Below are positions 34,746 to 45,594 of a stretch of 64,000 bases of DNA, one piece after another. The notes under the pieces are model-generated. The model made no database searches, was not told the origin of the DNA, and worked only from the letters and a program-made list of their open reading frames with translations. Positions within the stretch are counted from its first letter, which is position 1, and each line of letters starts with the position of its first letter. The position numbers and the translations under genes were made by a program. The DNA is from Rhodococcus sp. 06-235-1A (GTDB lineage: Bacteria > Actinomycetota > Actinomycetes > Mycobacteriales > Mycobacteriaceae), in the NCBI RefSeq assembly GCF_002258785.1, contig NZ_NOYI01000012.1, forward strand, positions 1 to 64,000, in the 5' to 3' direction.

Positions 34746-36106
34746 ACCGACTTCGAGACACGCTCTGCAACAACAGCTTCTGCAGCAGGAGCCTGTTCGG
34801 AGATGGACGTGACGTCGGAGGAGCCCATGTTCTTCATCAGTGCTGCGACCACGGCCGAGATGATGCATCCCAGAGCCAGGTACGCCGCGACGTAGTGCCA
34901 GGATCCGTCGTTCCAGCTGACCAGCGCCGCTGCGATGAACGGGGTGAAGCCACCGGCGATCGCACTGGCAACCTGATAGCCCACACCGGCTCCGCTGTAG
35001 CGAAGTTCGGGGCCGAACATCTCGGTGAACAGGGGCTGCTGCACCGAGACCACCATGTCGTGCGAAACGTTGACCAGGATGACGGCGAGGATCACGATGG
35101 CGACGACCGAGGCCGCCTGCAAGGAGAGGAAGAACGGCACGGCAGCCAGTGCGCCGACGACGGCACCGGTGACGAAGATCGGCTTGCGGCCGAAGCGGTC
35201 GGCGATCGCCGCGTAGGTCGGGATGCTCAGGATGCCGATGGCACCGACCAACAGCGCAACGTTGAGCATGAACTGGCGCTCGTAGCCGAGCTCGTTGACG
35301 GTGTAGCTCAGTGCGAACGTGGTGACGATGTACATGGTGAACAGCTCGGCCATGCGCAGCGCGATGATCTTGAGGAACGAACCGGGGTGCTCGGTGATCG
35401 CCTGGATGACCGGCAGCTTCTTCTTCTCGCCGCTCTCCTCCACCGCCTGCTCGAACACGGGTGATTCCTCGACACCGGATCGGATCCACAGGCCGAACAG
35501 TACGAGCACTGCGCTGGCCAGGAACGGTACGCGCCAGCCCCAGCTGGTGAATGCGTCGTCGCTGAGCAGGTTGCTCATGATGGTGACCGCGCCGGTGGCC
35601 AGAATGAGGCCGACGGAGTAGCCGACCTGTACGCCGCTGCTGTAGAAGGCCTTCTTCTTCGCCGGCGCACTCTCGACGGCCATCAGAGATGCTCCGCCCC
35701 ATTCGCCGCCGACGGCGAAGCCCTGGATCGCACGCAGCAGCACCAGCAGCAGCGGTGCGAACCAGCCGATCGACTCGAAGTTGGGAACCAGGCCGATCAG
35801 GGCCGTAGCGACGCCCATAAGCAGCATGGTCCAGATCAGCATGCGCTTGCGGCCGAGGCGGTCACCGAAGTGGCCGAAGAAGATTCCGCCGAGGGGCCGA
35901 AACAGGAAGCCGACACCGAAGGTCGCGAACGCGGCCATCACACCGACCGCGGGCGAGACGCTCGGAAAGAACTGGGAGTTGAACACCAGCGCGGCGATGA
36001 TGCCGTACAGCAGGAAGTCGTACCACTCGACCACGGCACCGACGAAGCTGCCGATGGCAGCTTTCCGTGCTCTGGATCCGTCCGCGACTGCGACGTCAAC
36101 GTTCAC
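34742..36106 (-). CDS. MHS-family permease, shikimate/organic acid type
   Basis: The 454-residue major facilitator has 12 predicted helices. The metabolite:H+ symporter signatures are VGAVVEWYDFLLYG near the start, FGHFGDRLGRKRMLIWTMLLMG, and RAIQGFAVGGEWGGASLM. ShiA and alpha-ketoglutarate permease belong here. GTG 36106 is chosen because AAGGG lies 7 bases upstream; an ATG at 36133 has no ribosome-binding site. The adjoining AroE-like gene suggests shikimate or quinate as substrate. Confidence 0.88.
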   Translation of the reverse strand: MNVDVAVADGSRARKAAIGSFVGAVVEWYDFLLYGIIAALVFNSQFFPSVSPAVGVMAAFATFGVGFLFRPLGGIFFGHFGDRLGRKRMLIWTMLLMGVATALIGLVPNFESIGWFAPLLLVLLRAIQGFAVGGEWGGASLMAVESAPAKKKAFYSSGVQVGYSVGLILATGAVTIMSNLLSDDAFTSWGWRVPFLASAVLVLFGLWIRSGVEESPVFEQAVEESGEKKKLPVIQAITEHPGSFLKIIALRMAELFTMYIVTTFALSYTVNELGYERQFMLNVALLVGAIGILSIPTYAAIADRFGRKPIFVTGAVVGALAAVPFFLSLQAASVVAIVILAVILVNVSHDMVVSVQQPLFTEMFGPELRYSGAGVGYQVASAIAGGFTPFIAAALVSWNDGSWHYVAAYLALGCIISAVVAALMKNMGSSDVTSISEQAPAAEAVVAERVSKSV

Positions 36107-36125
36107 TTGTCGGCCCTTCGATTTT

Positions 36126-36197
36126 GTGCGCATCGCGCACAGTTGTTTGTTATTCGCACAACTGTAACCAGAGGCGGCTGTTGTGGTCAAGACCACA
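36126..36197. promoter_or_regulatory. Palindrome cluster between permease and IclR genes
   Basis: Three inverted repeats lie in the 144-base divergent gap: GTGCGC-ATC-GCGCAC (36126-36140), ACAGTTGT-N11-ACAACTGT (36139-36165) and TGTGGTC-AA-GACCACA (36182-36197). These are likely operators for the IclR-type regulator and perhaps a second factor. Confidence 0.6.
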
Positions 36198-36250
36198 GGC
36201 TCGGCGCAGTGTGATGCAGCGCGATCAGGGCGATGAGGCAGACTCGAACC

Positions 36251-37024
36251 ATGACGGCCGAGATCGCCCCCGACGACCAACGCCCCGCCTGGTTCGTGCA
36301 GTCACTCGAACGAGGCCTGAGCGTGCTGCAATGCTTCGACGACGCGCATCCCGCCCGCACTCTCACCGAGGTCGCCGAGGCCGTCGGAGTCACCCGAGCA
36401 ACGGCCCGCCGACTGCTGCTGACGTTGGCCGAACTGGGATTCGTCCGCCAGGACGGCCGTCAGTTCACCCTCACCCCACGGGTGATGAATCTGGGCTTCT
36501 CGTTCCTGTCCGGAATGGATCTACCGCGTCTGGCCGAACCGCACATCGAAGCGCTCGCAAGACAATTGGGAGAAACGACCTCGGTGGCGATCCTCGACGG
36601 ATTCGACATCGTCTACGTCGCGCGCGTTCCGTCGTCGCGCATGCTGCGGGTCGTCATCACGTTGGGCACTCGATTCCCCGCGCACGCAACGTCTTCGGGT
36701 CGAGTGCTGCTCGCCGCCCTCCCCGAGAGCGAGCTCGAACGGTACTTCGCCGACGCCCCCATCGAAGCGCTGACCCCGCGTACGATCGTCGATCGAGACG
36801 CGCTCCGCACCGAGATCGCTCGGGTACGCAGCGCCGGATGGTCCGAGGTCGTCGATGAACTGGACGTCGGAATGCGCGCTGCTGCAGTGCCTTTGCGCAA
36901 CAGCAACGGCACCGTCGTGGCAGCACTGAACACGTCACTCCATGCGAAGAACTACACCGCAGCCGACATGGTCCAGACCGTGATTCCGGCGATGCTCGAC
37001 ACCGCAGTCCGAATCAGAACCTAG
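36251..37024 (+). CDS. IclR-family regulator (PcaR/PobR type)
   Basis: The 257-residue protein has the IclR winged helix (LERGLSVLQCFDDAHPARTLTEVAEAVGVTRATARRLLLTL) and a C-terminal GAF-like effector domain with VYVARVPSSRML and ATSSGRVLLAALP. It is most like the PcaR/PobR branch, which responds to aromatic acids. It is divergent from the permease/AroE-like pair and is their likely regulator. ATG 36233 is an alternative start. Confidence 0.88.
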   Translation: MTAEIAPDDQRPAWFVQSLERGLSVLQCFDDAHPARTLTEVAEAVGVTRATARRLLLTLAELGFVRQDGRQFTLTPRVMNLGFSFLSGMDLPRLAEPHIEALARQLGETTSVAILDGFDIVYVARVPSSRMLRVVITLGTRFPAHATSSGRVLLAALPESELERYFADAPIEALTPRTIVDRDALRTEIARVRSAGWSEVVDELDVGMRAAAVPLRNSNGTVVAALNTSLHAKNYTAADMVQTVIPAMLDTAVRIRT

Positions 37025-37026
37025 AT

Positions 37027-38010
37027 CTACCCGCGGCGTTGGCGCGCAATGTCGGCCAGCACGACGCCTGCAGCGACGGATGCGTTGAGCGATTCCACCG
37101 GCCCCGCCATCGGGATCGACAGGATGTGATCGCAGGTCTCGCTGACCAGACGCGAGAGGCCCTTGCCCTCGGATCCGACGACGATGACCACCGGACCCTT
37201 GCCGTCGAAGGTGTCGAGTTCGGTGTCGCCGCCGGCATCGAGACCGACGACTGTGACGCCCTTGGACTGCCAATCCTTCAGCGTGCGAGTCAGATTGACG
37301 GCTCGCGCGATGGGCAGCCGAGCGGCAGCACCGGCACTGGTTCGCCACGCCACTGCGGACACACTCGCACTACGCCGTTGCGGGATCACGACGCCATGGC
37401 CGCCGAACGCCGCCACCGAACGCACAACTGCGCCCAGGTTGCGCGGGTCGGTGATGTTGTCGAGCGCCACGAGCAGTGCCGGCTCCTGGTGCGTGCGCGC
37501 GTTCGAGATCAGATCGTCGGGATGCGCGTACCGGTACGGCGGCACCTGCAGGGCCAGTCCCTGGTGCAGTCCGTTGGCGCTGAGCTTGTCCAGATCGGAG
37601 CGAGGCACCTCGAGGATGGAGATGCGCGCATCGCCCGCTCGCTGCACGGCTTCCTTGAGCCGGTCGTCACTGTCGGTCCCGACGGCAACCCACAGGGCCG
37701 TCGCGGGCACACCTGCGCGCAGGCACTCGACGACGGGGTTGCGACCGAGCACCACCTCGGGGCCGTCCTCGGCCTTGCGTCCGGCCGGTCGCCCACCTGC
37801 GCGGCCACCGGTGGTGACGCCGCGGTTCTGCGCGGACTTCTCGGCGAGCTTCGCCCGGCGCGCCGCGGGATGCTTGGTGCGCTCGGAGGCAGGAGGCGTC
37901 GCGCCTCGTCCCTCGAGGCCCTTACGACGCTTGCCTCCGGAACCGGCGACCTGCCCCTTCTTGGTGCCGTCCTTGCGGATTGCGCCGCGCCTACTCGAAT
38001 TGCCTGCCAT
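37027..38010 (-). CDS. rlmB: 23S rRNA 2'-O-methyltransferase (SPOUT family)
   Basis: The 327-residue protein has a basic N-terminal extension of about 85 residues rich in Lys/Arg/Gly, then an RNA-binding domain ([15 protein letters not shown]) and a SPOUT methyltransferase domain with [28 protein letters not shown] and [15 protein letters not shown]. It methylates G2251 of 23S rRNA in E. coli. The ATG at 38010 overlaps the cysS stop (ATGA). It is the counterpart of Rv3579c. Confidence 0.9.
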   Translation of the reverse strand: MAGNSSRRGAIRKDGTKKGQVAGSGGKRRKGLEGRGATPPASERTKHPAARRAKLAEKSAQNRGVTTGGRAGGRPAGRKAEDGPEVVLGRNPVVECLRAGVPATALWVAVGTDSDDRLKEAVQRAGDARISILEVPRSDLDKLSANGLHQGLALQVPPYRYAHPDDLISNARTHQEPALLVALDNITDPRNLGAVVRSVAAFGGHGVVIPQRRSASVSAVAWRTSAGAAARLPIARAVNLTRTLKDWQSKGVTVVGLDAGGDTELDTFDGKGPVVIVVGSEGKGLSRLVSETCDHILSIPMAGPVESLNASVAAGVVLADIARQRRG

Positions 38011-39425
38011 CACAAACCTGCTTCGTCGGTCTTGCTCGTACCCAGCGACCATTCGGGCCCGTTGGGTGTATCTGTCACGTCGACTCCGGCCTCGGCCAAG
38101 CGATCGCGTATCTCGTCTGCGGCGGCCCAGTCCTTGGTCGCCTTCGCCGTTGCTCGACGCTCCAGCTCCGCCTCGACCAGGACGCCGAGAGCTCCCAGAG
38201 CGGCTGCGTCGGAACCGCTGTCGCCCAACCAGTGCGGATCGAGCGGGTCCACGCCCAGGATGTCGAGCATCGCCCGCACGCTGCCTGCGTACTCCACCGC
38301 GGCCGGTAGATCACCGGACTCGAGCGCGGTGTTGCCCAATGTCACGGTGGCGTGAATCTCTGCCAACGCCTTGGGAACTCCGAGGTCGTCGTCGAGGGCC
38401 GCGGCAAATCCTGTGGTCCACTTGCCCATCGGTACCTCACCGGCGCGTTCGACGGCACGCCGGACGAACCCCTCGATGCCCCGATACGTCACGGCCGCGG
38501 TCTCGAGCGCGGCATCGGAGTACTCGAGCATCGACCGGTAGTGCGCACCACCGAGGTAGAACCGAAGCTCTTGTGGCCGAACCTTTTTGAGCACATTCGG
38601 TACCGAGAGAACGTTGCCGAGGGACTTCGACATCTTCTCCCCGCCCATCGTCACCCACCCGTTGTGCAGCCAGTATCGCGAGAAGCCGTCACCGGCCGCC
38701 ATGGACTGCGCCCGCTCGTTCTCGTGATGCGGGAACACCAGATCGAGGCCGCCGCAGTGGATGTCGAACTCCGCGCCGAGGTAAGTCTCAGCCATTGCCG
38801 AGCATTCGAGGTGCCAACCCGGGCGACCAGGGCCCCACGGCGTCGGCCACGACGGCTCGCCGGGCTTGGCACCCTTCCACAGCGTGAAATCGCGGGGATC
38901 ACGCTTGCCCTCGGCGACGCTCTCGCCCTGGTGCACGTCGTCGAGCTTGTGGCCGGACAGCGTGCCGTAACTCGGAAAGCTCTGCACGTCGAAGTAGACG
39001 TCTCCGCACTCGTCGGCGTAGGCGTGGCCGCGTTCGATCAGGCGCTCGATCATCTGGACCATCTGGGTGATGTGTCCGGTGGCGCGCGGCTCCGCGGACG
39101 GCGGCAGTACCCCGAGCCGGTCGTAGGCCCAGGTGAAGGATCGCTCGTAGGTTGCAGCCCACTCCCACCACGGACGGCCTGCATCGCGTGCCTTGTTCAG
39201 AATCTTGTCGTCGATGTCGGTGACGTTGCGCACGAAGGCGACGTCGTAATCGTGCGCCAGCAACCAGCGACGCAGTACGTCGAACGCGACACCGCTGCGC
39301 ACATGACCGATGTGGGGTTCACCCTGCACCGTCGCCCCACACAGGTACACCGATACATGGCCAGGGACCAAGGGGGTGAATTCCCGCAAGGCCCTCGTCT
39401 CGGTGTCGTGTAGGTGAAGGGTCAC
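38010..39425 (-). CDS. cysS: Cysteinyl-tRNA synthetase
   Basis: The 471-residue class I synthetase has [15 protein letters not shown] (zinc Cys and HIGH), further zinc ligands in LECSAM and HHENERAQS, and KMSKS in [12 protein letters not shown]. It charges tRNA-Cys in the cytoplasm. GTG 39425 ([11 protein letters not shown]) matches the family start better than the ORF start at 39434. It is coupled to rlmB downstream and follows ispDF in the same direction. Confidence 0.95.
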   Translation of the reverse strand: MTLHLHDTETRALREFTPLVPGHVSVYLCGATVQGEPHIGHVRSGVAFDVLRRWLLAHDYDVAFVRNVTDIDDKILNKARDAGRPWWEWAATYERSFTWAYDRLGVLPPSAEPRATGHITQMVQMIERLIERGHAYADECGDVYFDVQSFPSYGTLSGHKLDDVHQGESVAEGKRDPRDFTLWKGAKPGEPSWPTPWGPGRPGWHLECSAMAETYLGAEFDIHCGGLDLVFPHHENERAQSMAAGDGFSRYWLHNGWVTMGGEKMSKSLGNVLSVPNVLKKVRPQELRFYLGGAHYRSMLEYSDAALETAAVTYRGIEGFVRRAVERAGEVPMGKWTTGFAAALDDDLGVPKALAEIHATVTLGNTALESGDLPAAVEYAGSVRAMLDILGVDPLDPHWLGDSGSDAAALGALGVLVEAELERRATAKATKDWAAADEIRDRLAEAGVDVTDTPNGPEWSLGTSKTDEAGL

Positions 39426-39448
39426 GACCAGCAATGCTACCGGTGGTT

Positions 39449-39913
39449 TTACCTCGTCATGACAAGTGCGGTCGCGATGGCCGCGATTCCTTCACCGCGA
39501 CCGGTCAGCCCGAGCCCGTCGGTGGTGGTCGCAGACACCGATACCGGCGCATCGAGCACCCGCGACAGAACTTCCTGGGCCTCGACTCGGCGTGGTCCGA
39601 TCTTGGGCCTGTTGCCGATGATCTGCACCGCGGCGTTGCCGATGGAGAATCCGCCCGCGTCGAGCAGCCGCTTGACCTCGGTCAACATGGCCGCTCCGCT
39701 GACCCCGTCCCATTCCGGACGGCCGGTGCCGAAGACGGATCCGAGGTCGCCGAGACCTGCTGCGGACAGCAATGCGTCGCACAGAGCGTGGGAGGCGACA
39801 TCGCCGTCGGAATGTCCCTCGAGCCCGTCCGCGTTCTCGAACAGCAATCCGGCCAGCCAACAGGGCCGACCGGGAGCAATGGGGTGCACGTCGGTACCGA
39901 TGCCGACTCTCAT
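39449..39913 (-). CDS. ispF: 2-C-methyl-D-erythritol 2,4-cyclodiphosphate synthase
   Basis: The 154-residue enzyme of the MEP isoprenoid pathway has zinc ligands Asp8, His10 and His42 (GIGTDVH and EGHSDGD) and the C-terminal [20 protein letters not shown]. It makes MEcPP from the ispE product. It follows ispD after 10 bases, the usual adjacent order. Confidence 0.95.
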   Translation of the reverse strand: MRVGIGTDVHPIAPGRPCWLAGLLFENADGLEGHSDGDVASHALCDALLSAAGLGDLGSVFGTGRPEWDGVSGAAMLTEVKRLLDAGGFSIGNAAVQIIGNRPKIGPRRVEAQEVLSRVLDAPVSVSATTTDGLGLTGRGEGIAAIATALVMTR

Positions 39914-39923
39914 AACGCGCCTC

Positions 39924-40589
39924 TCACAGCAGGGCCTGTGCCAGTAGTAGATCGTGCGGCGTGGTGATCTTGAATGCGAGGGCGTCACCGACGATGGTGT
40001 GCACCGTCTCGCCGATGCGCTCGACCAACCCCGCGTCGTCGGTGGAGATGCCGGTGGTCGCGTCGTACGCACGACGCAGGACGTCGGCGTCGAAGCCCTG
40101 AGGTGTCTGCACCGAGCGCAGACTCGCGCGATCGGGGGTACCGACCACCGCACCCATGAGATCGACTTCCTTGATGGTGTCGACGACCGGAAGAACCGGA
40201 ATCACGGCAGAGCGGCCGGCCCGAACCTCGGCGACGACGCGGGCGATCAGCGTCGGCGGAGTGAGGGCACGCGCAGCATCGTGGACGAGTACGACGGCCG
40301 CGTCACCGACAGCAGCGAGACCGGCTCGCACAGAATCGGTGCGCTCGACACCACCCGCTACGACGAGGACATCGGCACCCACGTGGCTGCGAGCCACGTC
40401 GAGAAGATCAGCGGGAACGATGACGACGATGCGGTCGACGGCACCCGAGGCCCGAAGTCCGTCCACGGACCGCGTCAGAAGAGAGTCGGTACCCAGACAG
40501 ACGAATGCCTTCGGCTCGTCGTGTCCGAGCCGAAGGCCTTTGCCTGCAGCGGGTACCAGCGCGACTACGTCGCCGGCAGCACCGTTCAC
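39924..40589 (-). CDS. ispD: 2-C-methyl-D-erythritol 4-phosphate cytidylyltransferase
   Basis: The 221-residue nucleotidyltransferase has [19 protein letters not shown] at the N-terminus, [13 protein letters not shown] in the middle and [14 protein letters not shown] later. It joins CTP to MEP in isoprenoid synthesis. It lies 18 bases downstream of carD in the same direction, so carD-ispD-ispF-cysS-rlmB may be one transcript, as in mycobacteria. Confidence 0.95.
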   Translation of the reverse strand: MNGAAGDVVALVPAAGKGLRLGHDEPKAFVCLGTDSLLTRSVDGLRASGAVDRIVVIVPADLLDVARSHVGADVLVVAGGVERTDSVRAGLAAVGDAAVVLVHDAARALTPPTLIARVVAEVRAGRSAVIPVLPVVDTIKEVDLMGAVVGTPDRASLRSVQTPQGFDADVLRRAYDATTGISTDDAGLVERIGETVHTIVGDALAFKITTPHDLLLAQALL

Positions 40590-40607
40590 CCTACGAAGCT
40601 GTTCGCA

Positions 40608-41117
<510 letters not shown>

Positions 41118-41384
41118 TTACCCAGAATACCACGTCTGATATCAACGGTGCAGGTCAGGGGCATAGCGATGCCGAATCAGGGCTTGACACAGACGCATCG
41201 ACGTGTATCCGGGGCCACATTTCCACCCGGGTCGTCCGTCGAGGTCGAGCCCGGACAGGCACCCCCACCTGGCGTCATCGGGCCGCCGACAGACCCCACG
41301 AGCGGGCGGTGGACCAGAACTACTACTCTGCCTAGTGGACGAGATGGACCGAGCCGGCCCGGCACCACATGGAGGACGACCGAA

Positions 41385-41993
41385 GTGACTGCAATCGACG
41401 CTGCGACACCGCTTGGCCGCCATCGCAGGACGGCCGCCGCCCTCGCCCTTCTCGCCGGTGGCGCACTCGCCCTCACCGCGTGCGGCGCAGGTCAGATCTC
41501 CCAGACGGCCACCCAGGTCGCTGCGGTCAACGGCAACTCCGCAGACGTCGGAGACATGCAGCTGCGCAACGTACACGTGGTGTACCCCACCTCCGAGGAA
41601 TACAGCATCACGTCCGGCGGCACCGTCGAGCTCGGGTTCACCGCCATCAACTCCAACCCGGCCGTTGCCGACGAACTCACCGGCATCACCTCTCCGGAGG
41701 CTCAGGTCACCATCGTCGACGAGGCAGAAGCGGGCAGCACGGAGATCGCCCCGCTGACAGCGCTCGGCGCAGGATCGCCCGCTGACGTTCAGCTCGACGA
41801 TCCACTGCTGCCGATCCAGCTGATCAAGGTCGAGATGGCCGACATCTCCGAGAACGTCCGTCCCGGCCTGACTCTGCCGGTCACGTTCGAGTTCGCCAAC
41901 GCAGGCGAGGTCGTCGTCAACGTTCCGGTCGATGCAGGCCACGAGCTCGAGCGCTCCGAAGAGGCAGTGTCCGAGCACAGCGGCGGCCACTGA
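41385..41993 (+). CDS. lpqE: LpqE-like lipoprotein
   Basis: The 202-residue lipoprotein starts at GTG 41385, with GGAGG 9 bases upstream. The signal ends LTACG (Cys about 32). The mature part is beta-rich (MQLRNVHVVYPTSEEYSITSGGTVELGFTAINSN) with a late His-rich end. It is positioned exactly like Rv3584 LpqE, between carD and radA. The biochemical function is not established. Confidence 0.8.
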   Translation: MTAIDAATPLGRHRRTAAALALLAGGALALTACGAGQISQTATQVAAVNGNSADVGDMQLRNVHVVYPTSEEYSITSGGTVELGFTAINSNPAVADELTGITSPEAQVTIVDEAEAGSTEIAPLTALGAGSPADVQLDDPLLPIQLIKVEMADISENVRPGLTLPVTFEFANAGEVVVNVPVDAGHELERSEEAVSEHSGGH

Positions 41994-42047
41994 CCGCTCC
42001 GGCCCAGCTCACCCGACCCTGTCGGCGCCGGTAGTTAGGCTTCGAGC

Positions 42048-43445
42048 GTGGTCAAACTGAAGTCGAGTTACAGGTGCTCCGCATGCCATCACTCGGTCTC
42101 GAAATGGGTCGGTCGCTGCCCCGAATGCGGTAATTGGGGCTCGATGGACGAGGTTCAGGCCACGGCCGCACCTCTCGCGACGCGGGCCGGTGCGTCTGCT
42201 CTGCGCTCGGGCGGCGGGGCAATGATTCCGACGACTCCGGCTGCGGCTCTCACAACTATCAGCAGCGCCACCTCGCAGGCCAACACCACCGGCATCGACG
42301 AGTTCGACCGCGTACTGGGCGGCGGCTTGGTGCCCGGTTCGGTCGTTCTGCTCGCGGGTGAGCCGGGAGTCGGCAAGTCGACCCTGCTGCTCGAGGTCGT
42401 GCATCGCTGGGCCCGCTCGGCACCCGATCGCCGCGCTCTGTACGTCACGGGCGAGGAGTCCGCCGGCCAGGTCCGGTTGCGCGCCGATCGCACCGGCGCA
42501 GTGCACGAGCGTGTGTTTCTCGCCGCCGAGTCCGACCTCGCCACCGTCTTCGGCCACGTGGAGCAGGTCAAGCCGAGCCTGCTGATCGTGGATTCGGTGC
42601 AGACCATGCTCGCCGCGGACGTCGACGGAGTCATCGGCGGCGTCACCCAGGTTCGCGCCATCACGAGCGCGCTGACCACGCTGGCCAAGACGACCGGGGT
42701 GGCGGTGCTGCTCGTAGGACACGTCACCAAGGACGGCGCGGTGGCAGGTCCGCGGTCGCTCGAGCATCTGGTCGACGTGGTCCTCAACTTCGAGGGCGAC
42801 AAGCACTCCACGCTGCGGATGATCCGGGGCGTCAAGAATCGGTTCGGTGCCTCCGACGAGGTGGGTTGCTTCGAGCTCCGAGAAACCGGCATCGTCGGCA
42901 TCAGCGATCCCTCCGGGTTGTTCCTGCATCACCGGAACGACGCCGTCCCGGGAACCGCCGTCACCGTCACCATGGACGGAAAACGCCCGCTGTTGGCCGA
43001 GCTGCAAGCACTGATCGTCGACACCGCGATGCCGTCTCCTCGGCGCGCGGTCAGCGGACTCGATCATGCCCGCGTGGCGATGATCCTGGCCGTCCTCGAA
43101 CGGCGCTGCGGAGTCAAGGTCTCCAAGGCCGAGGTCTACGCAGCCACGGTCGGGGGGATGCGCACCAGCGAACCGTCCGCCGACCTCGCACTGGCTGCGG
43201 CGGTGGCATCTGCGGTCCGCGATCAACCACTTCCCCCAGGCATGGTGATTCTGGGCGAGGTGGGCCTGGCAGGCGAGGTGCGCCGTGTCTCCGGATTGGG
43301 TCGCCGTCTCGCCGAAGCCGCCCGGTTGGGCTTCAACTACGCCATCGTCCCCGAGGACGCCGGTCCGATACCCGACGGCATCAAGGTCAAGACGGTCACC
43401 AACGTCGGCGAGGCGTTGACCTACACGCGTATGCGTCCCGTATGA
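42048..43445 (+). CDS. radA: DNA repair protein RadA
   Basis: The 465-residue protein has an N-terminal zinc finger (Cys10, 13, 24, 27), a RecA-like ATPase with Walker [10 protein letters not shown] from residue 104, the RadA motif KNRFG, and a C-terminal Lon-like domain. RadA drives branch migration during homologous recombination. It starts at GTG. In actinobacteria it is commonly followed by disA, as here, across a gap that holds 36-bp tandem repeats. Confidence 0.95.
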   Translation: MVKLKSSYRCSACHHSVSKWVGRCPECGNWGSMDEVQATAAPLATRAGASALRSGGGAMIPTTPAAALTTISSATSQANTTGIDEFDRVLGGGLVPGSVVLLAGEPGVGKSTLLLEVVHRWARSAPDRRALYVTGEESAGQVRLRADRTGAVHERVFLAAESDLATVFGHVEQVKPSLLIVDSVQTMLAADVDGVIGGVTQVRAITSALTTLAKTTGVAVLLVGHVTKDGAVAGPRSLEHLVDVVLNFEGDKHSTLRMIRGVKNRFGASDEVGCFELRETGIVGISDPSGLFLHHRNDAVPGTAVTVTMDGKRPLLAELQALIVDTAMPSPRRAVSGLDHARVAMILAVLERRCGVKVSKAEVYAATVGGMRTSEPSADLALAAAVASAVRDQPLPPGMVILGEVGLAGEVRRVSGLGRRLAEAARLGFNYAIVPEDAGPIPDGIKVKTVTNVGEALTYTRMRPV

Positions 43446-43451
43446 CACCGG

Positions 43452-43536
43452 GCAGTACTCTTTGCGTGGCTGCCCGCATGTGGCAGCGCAGTACTCTTTG
43501 CGTGGCTGCCCGCATGTGGCAGCGCAGTACTCTTTA
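43452..43536 (+). repeat. 36-bp tandem repeat with hairpins between radA and disA
   Basis: Two full 36-base units (43452-43487, 43488-43523) and a 13-base third start (43524-43536) begin GCAGTACTCTTTG. Each full unit contains GCTGCC-CGCATGT-GGCAGC, a 6-bp hairpin, followed by the T-rich TACTCTTT of the next unit. The layout suits tandem terminators behind radA or a 5' regulatory leader of disA. Confidence 0.8.
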
Positions 43537-43589
43537 TCCGCACAGACAGAAGCTACGCCGCACGCTGACATGACACGAGGGGGTTGGCC

Positions 43590-44675
43590 ATGGAGGGCAC
43601 CACGCCGTCCCCAGCGTTGCGCGAGACCATCGCCCGGCTCGCACCGGGAACCGCCCTACGCGACGGCCTCGAGCGAATTCTGCGCGGACGCACCGGCGGG
43701 TTGATCGTCCTCGGCTACGACGAGGAAGTCGAAGCGATCTGCGACGGCGGCTTCGAGCTCGACGTCGAGTTCGCCCCGACCAGGCTTCGCGAGTTGTCGA
43801 AAATGGATGGCGCAGTGGTGCTTTCGACCGACGGCAAGCGCATCGTACGGTCCAACGTGCAGCTGGTACCCGACCACAAGATTCCTACGGTCGAGTCCGG
43901 TACTCGGCACCGTGCCGCCGAGCGCACCGCCATGCAGACCGGCTATCCCGTTGTCTCCGTAAGCCAGTCGATGAGCATCGTCAGCGTGTACATCGGCGGC
44001 ATCAGGCACGTCGTCGAAGGTTCGGCCACCATCCTCTCGCGCGCCAATCAGGCCGTCGCGACCCTCGAGCGCTACAAGGCCCGGCTCGACGACAACACAC
44101 GTCAACTCTCGGTCGTCGAGATCGAGGACTTCGTGACTCTGCGCGACGCGCTGACCGTCGCGCAGCGGCTCGAGATGGTGCGACGAGTGTCGGTGGAGAT
44201 CGAGCAGAACGTCCTCGAACTCGGCACCGACGGACGCCAGCTCGCGCTTCAGCTCGAAGAGTTGTTGGGCGACAACGACGTCGATCGCCAGCTGATCGTG
44301 CGCGACTACCTGGCCGGCAACGAACCGTCGAGCACCACCGGGGTCGAGAAGGCGCTCGCCGCACTGGACAAGCTGACCGACGTCGATCTCCTGGATCTGA
44401 CGACCCTCGCGCGCGCCTTCGGCTACCCCGCAACCATCGAAGCCCTCGACACTCCCATGAGTCCGCGCGGGTACCGGGTACTCACGCGGGTTCCGAGATT
44501 GCAGTTCAGCCAGATCCATCGACTCGTCGGTGCATTCGGAACGCTGCAGGGGCTGCTCGCCGCCACCGCTGCCGACCTGCAGTCGGTCGACGGAATCGGC
44601 GGACTGTGGGCACGGCACATCAGGGAAGGCCTGTCCAGGCTGGCCGAGGCCTCGATCTCAGGACCGTACGACTAG
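43590..44675 (+). CDS. disA: Diadenylate cyclase DisA
   Basis: The 361-residue enzyme makes cyclic di-AMP from two ATP. The DAC domain has MDGAVVLS (DGA at 73-75) and [12 protein letters not shown] (RHR at 106-108). A linker and a C-terminal HhH DNA-binding domain follow ([19 protein letters not shown]). It couples DNA integrity to c-di-AMP. ATG 43590 has GAGGGGG upstream; TTG 43584 is an alternative. It converges on the next gene, with stops overlapping by 4 bases. Confidence 0.95.
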   Translation: MEGTTPSPALRETIARLAPGTALRDGLERILRGRTGGLIVLGYDEEVEAICDGGFELDVEFAPTRLRELSKMDGAVVLSTDGKRIVRSNVQLVPDHKIPTVESGTRHRAAERTAMQTGYPVVSVSQSMSIVSVYIGGIRHVVEGSATILSRANQAVATLERYKARLDDNTRQLSVVEIEDFVTLRDALTVAQRLEMVRRVSVEIEQNVLELGTDGRQLALQLEELLGDNDVDRQLIVRDYLAGNEPSSTTGVEKALAALDKLTDVDLLDLTTLARAFGYPATIEALDTPMSPRGYRVLTRVPRLQFSQIHRLVGAFGTLQGLLAATAADLQSVDGIGGLWARHIREGLSRLAEASISGPYD

Positions 44676-45544
44676 GACGGCTTCTTCGTCCCCGGCAGGA
44701 AGCCCGCATCGATCACGGCCTTCACGTACGGACGTGCGCTCGTGATCAATTGTTCGGCATCCGGGACGTCTCTCCACACAGCCGACGCCATGACGTCGGT
44801 GCGATCCTCTATGTGCTGATCGAGAGCGACGCCGTTCTCGGTCAACGTCTCTCCTTCGGCGGAGGTGGTGAGCAGTCCGCGAGTGGCGAGTCTTTCGGCG
44901 GCAGAATCCCATTCGCTCTCGGACCATTCCCGGGTGAGCTGCGTGATGCGCTTGCCCAGCGCTCGTCGGCCGGGCTGCGGGGTCGTTCGGTTGGCCTCGT
45001 GGAAGACGGCGGCTTCCGTGGGGTCGAGTTCTGCGTCGATCAAGGCCGCGAGGTGGCCGTCGCCGCGCCACTCGCGCAGAACGGTGATCGAGTGCCAGAG
45101 GGCCAGATGTGAAACCTCGGGCCGATCGACGGAATGCCATGCTGCCGAAAGTGGCCGTCCCGCGAAGGAGGCGGTGTCGCCGACGTCACGGAGACGATCC
45201 GCCAACGTGGCGAGCGCAGGGTCGTCCGCCAAGGATCCGAGTGCGGTGCCGAGGACGGAATCGAGCAGCTTCCACCGACGATCGGATACCGAGTCCAGCC
45301 CGGCGGCAACAGCGGCGGGCCACGCGCGCTCGATGAGCACCGGGTTGAAGTTGTAGAACGCAGCGGCAACGACGCTCGGCGCGCACGGACCCATCGGGGC
45401 CGCCCGAGCCCCGACGTACCAGGCGTGACCGTCGAGCCCGGTGTCCTCGTAGGCCGACGTCAACTCGGGGTTGAAGTAGGCGACGACGTGAAAGGGCTCG
45501 AATGTTCGGTACGCGGCACGTGCGAGTTGGGTCGAGGTGGTCAT
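44672..45544 (-). CDS. SCO6745-like family protein
   Basis: The 290-residue protein begins [19 protein letters not shown], with [19 protein letters not shown] and [15 protein letters not shown]. This pattern is seen in the actinobacterial SCO6745 family, sometimes annotated as SalK. Its C-terminal half resembles a winged-helix/MarR-like module ([23 protein letters not shown]). The function is unknown. It is inserted between disA and the Rv3587c-like gene, relative to the mycobacterial order. Start ATG 45544. Confidence 0.75.
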   Translation of the reverse strand: MTTSTQLARAAYRTFEPFHVVAYFNPELTSAYEDTGLDGHAWYVGARAAPMGPCAPSVVAAAFYNFNPVLIERAWPAAVAAGLDSVSDRRWKLLDSVLGTALGSLADDPALATLADRLRDVGDTASFAGRPLSAAWHSVDRPEVSHLALWHSITVLREWRGDGHLAALIDAELDPTEAAVFHEANRTTPQPGRRALGKRITQLTREWSESEWDSAAERLATRGLLTTSAEGETLTENGVALDQHIEDRTDVMASAVWRDVPDAEQLITSARPYVKAVIDAGFLPGTKKPS

Positions 45545-45594
45545 GAGTACCGAACGTACCGAAGCGAACTCGGCTTCGGGCTGGGCGAGCGAAA

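Noticed and set aside
43452-43536. CRISPR-like repeat or coding tandem repeat
   Set aside because: The units are directly abutting with no spacers, and the gap has no start or RBS for a peptide.
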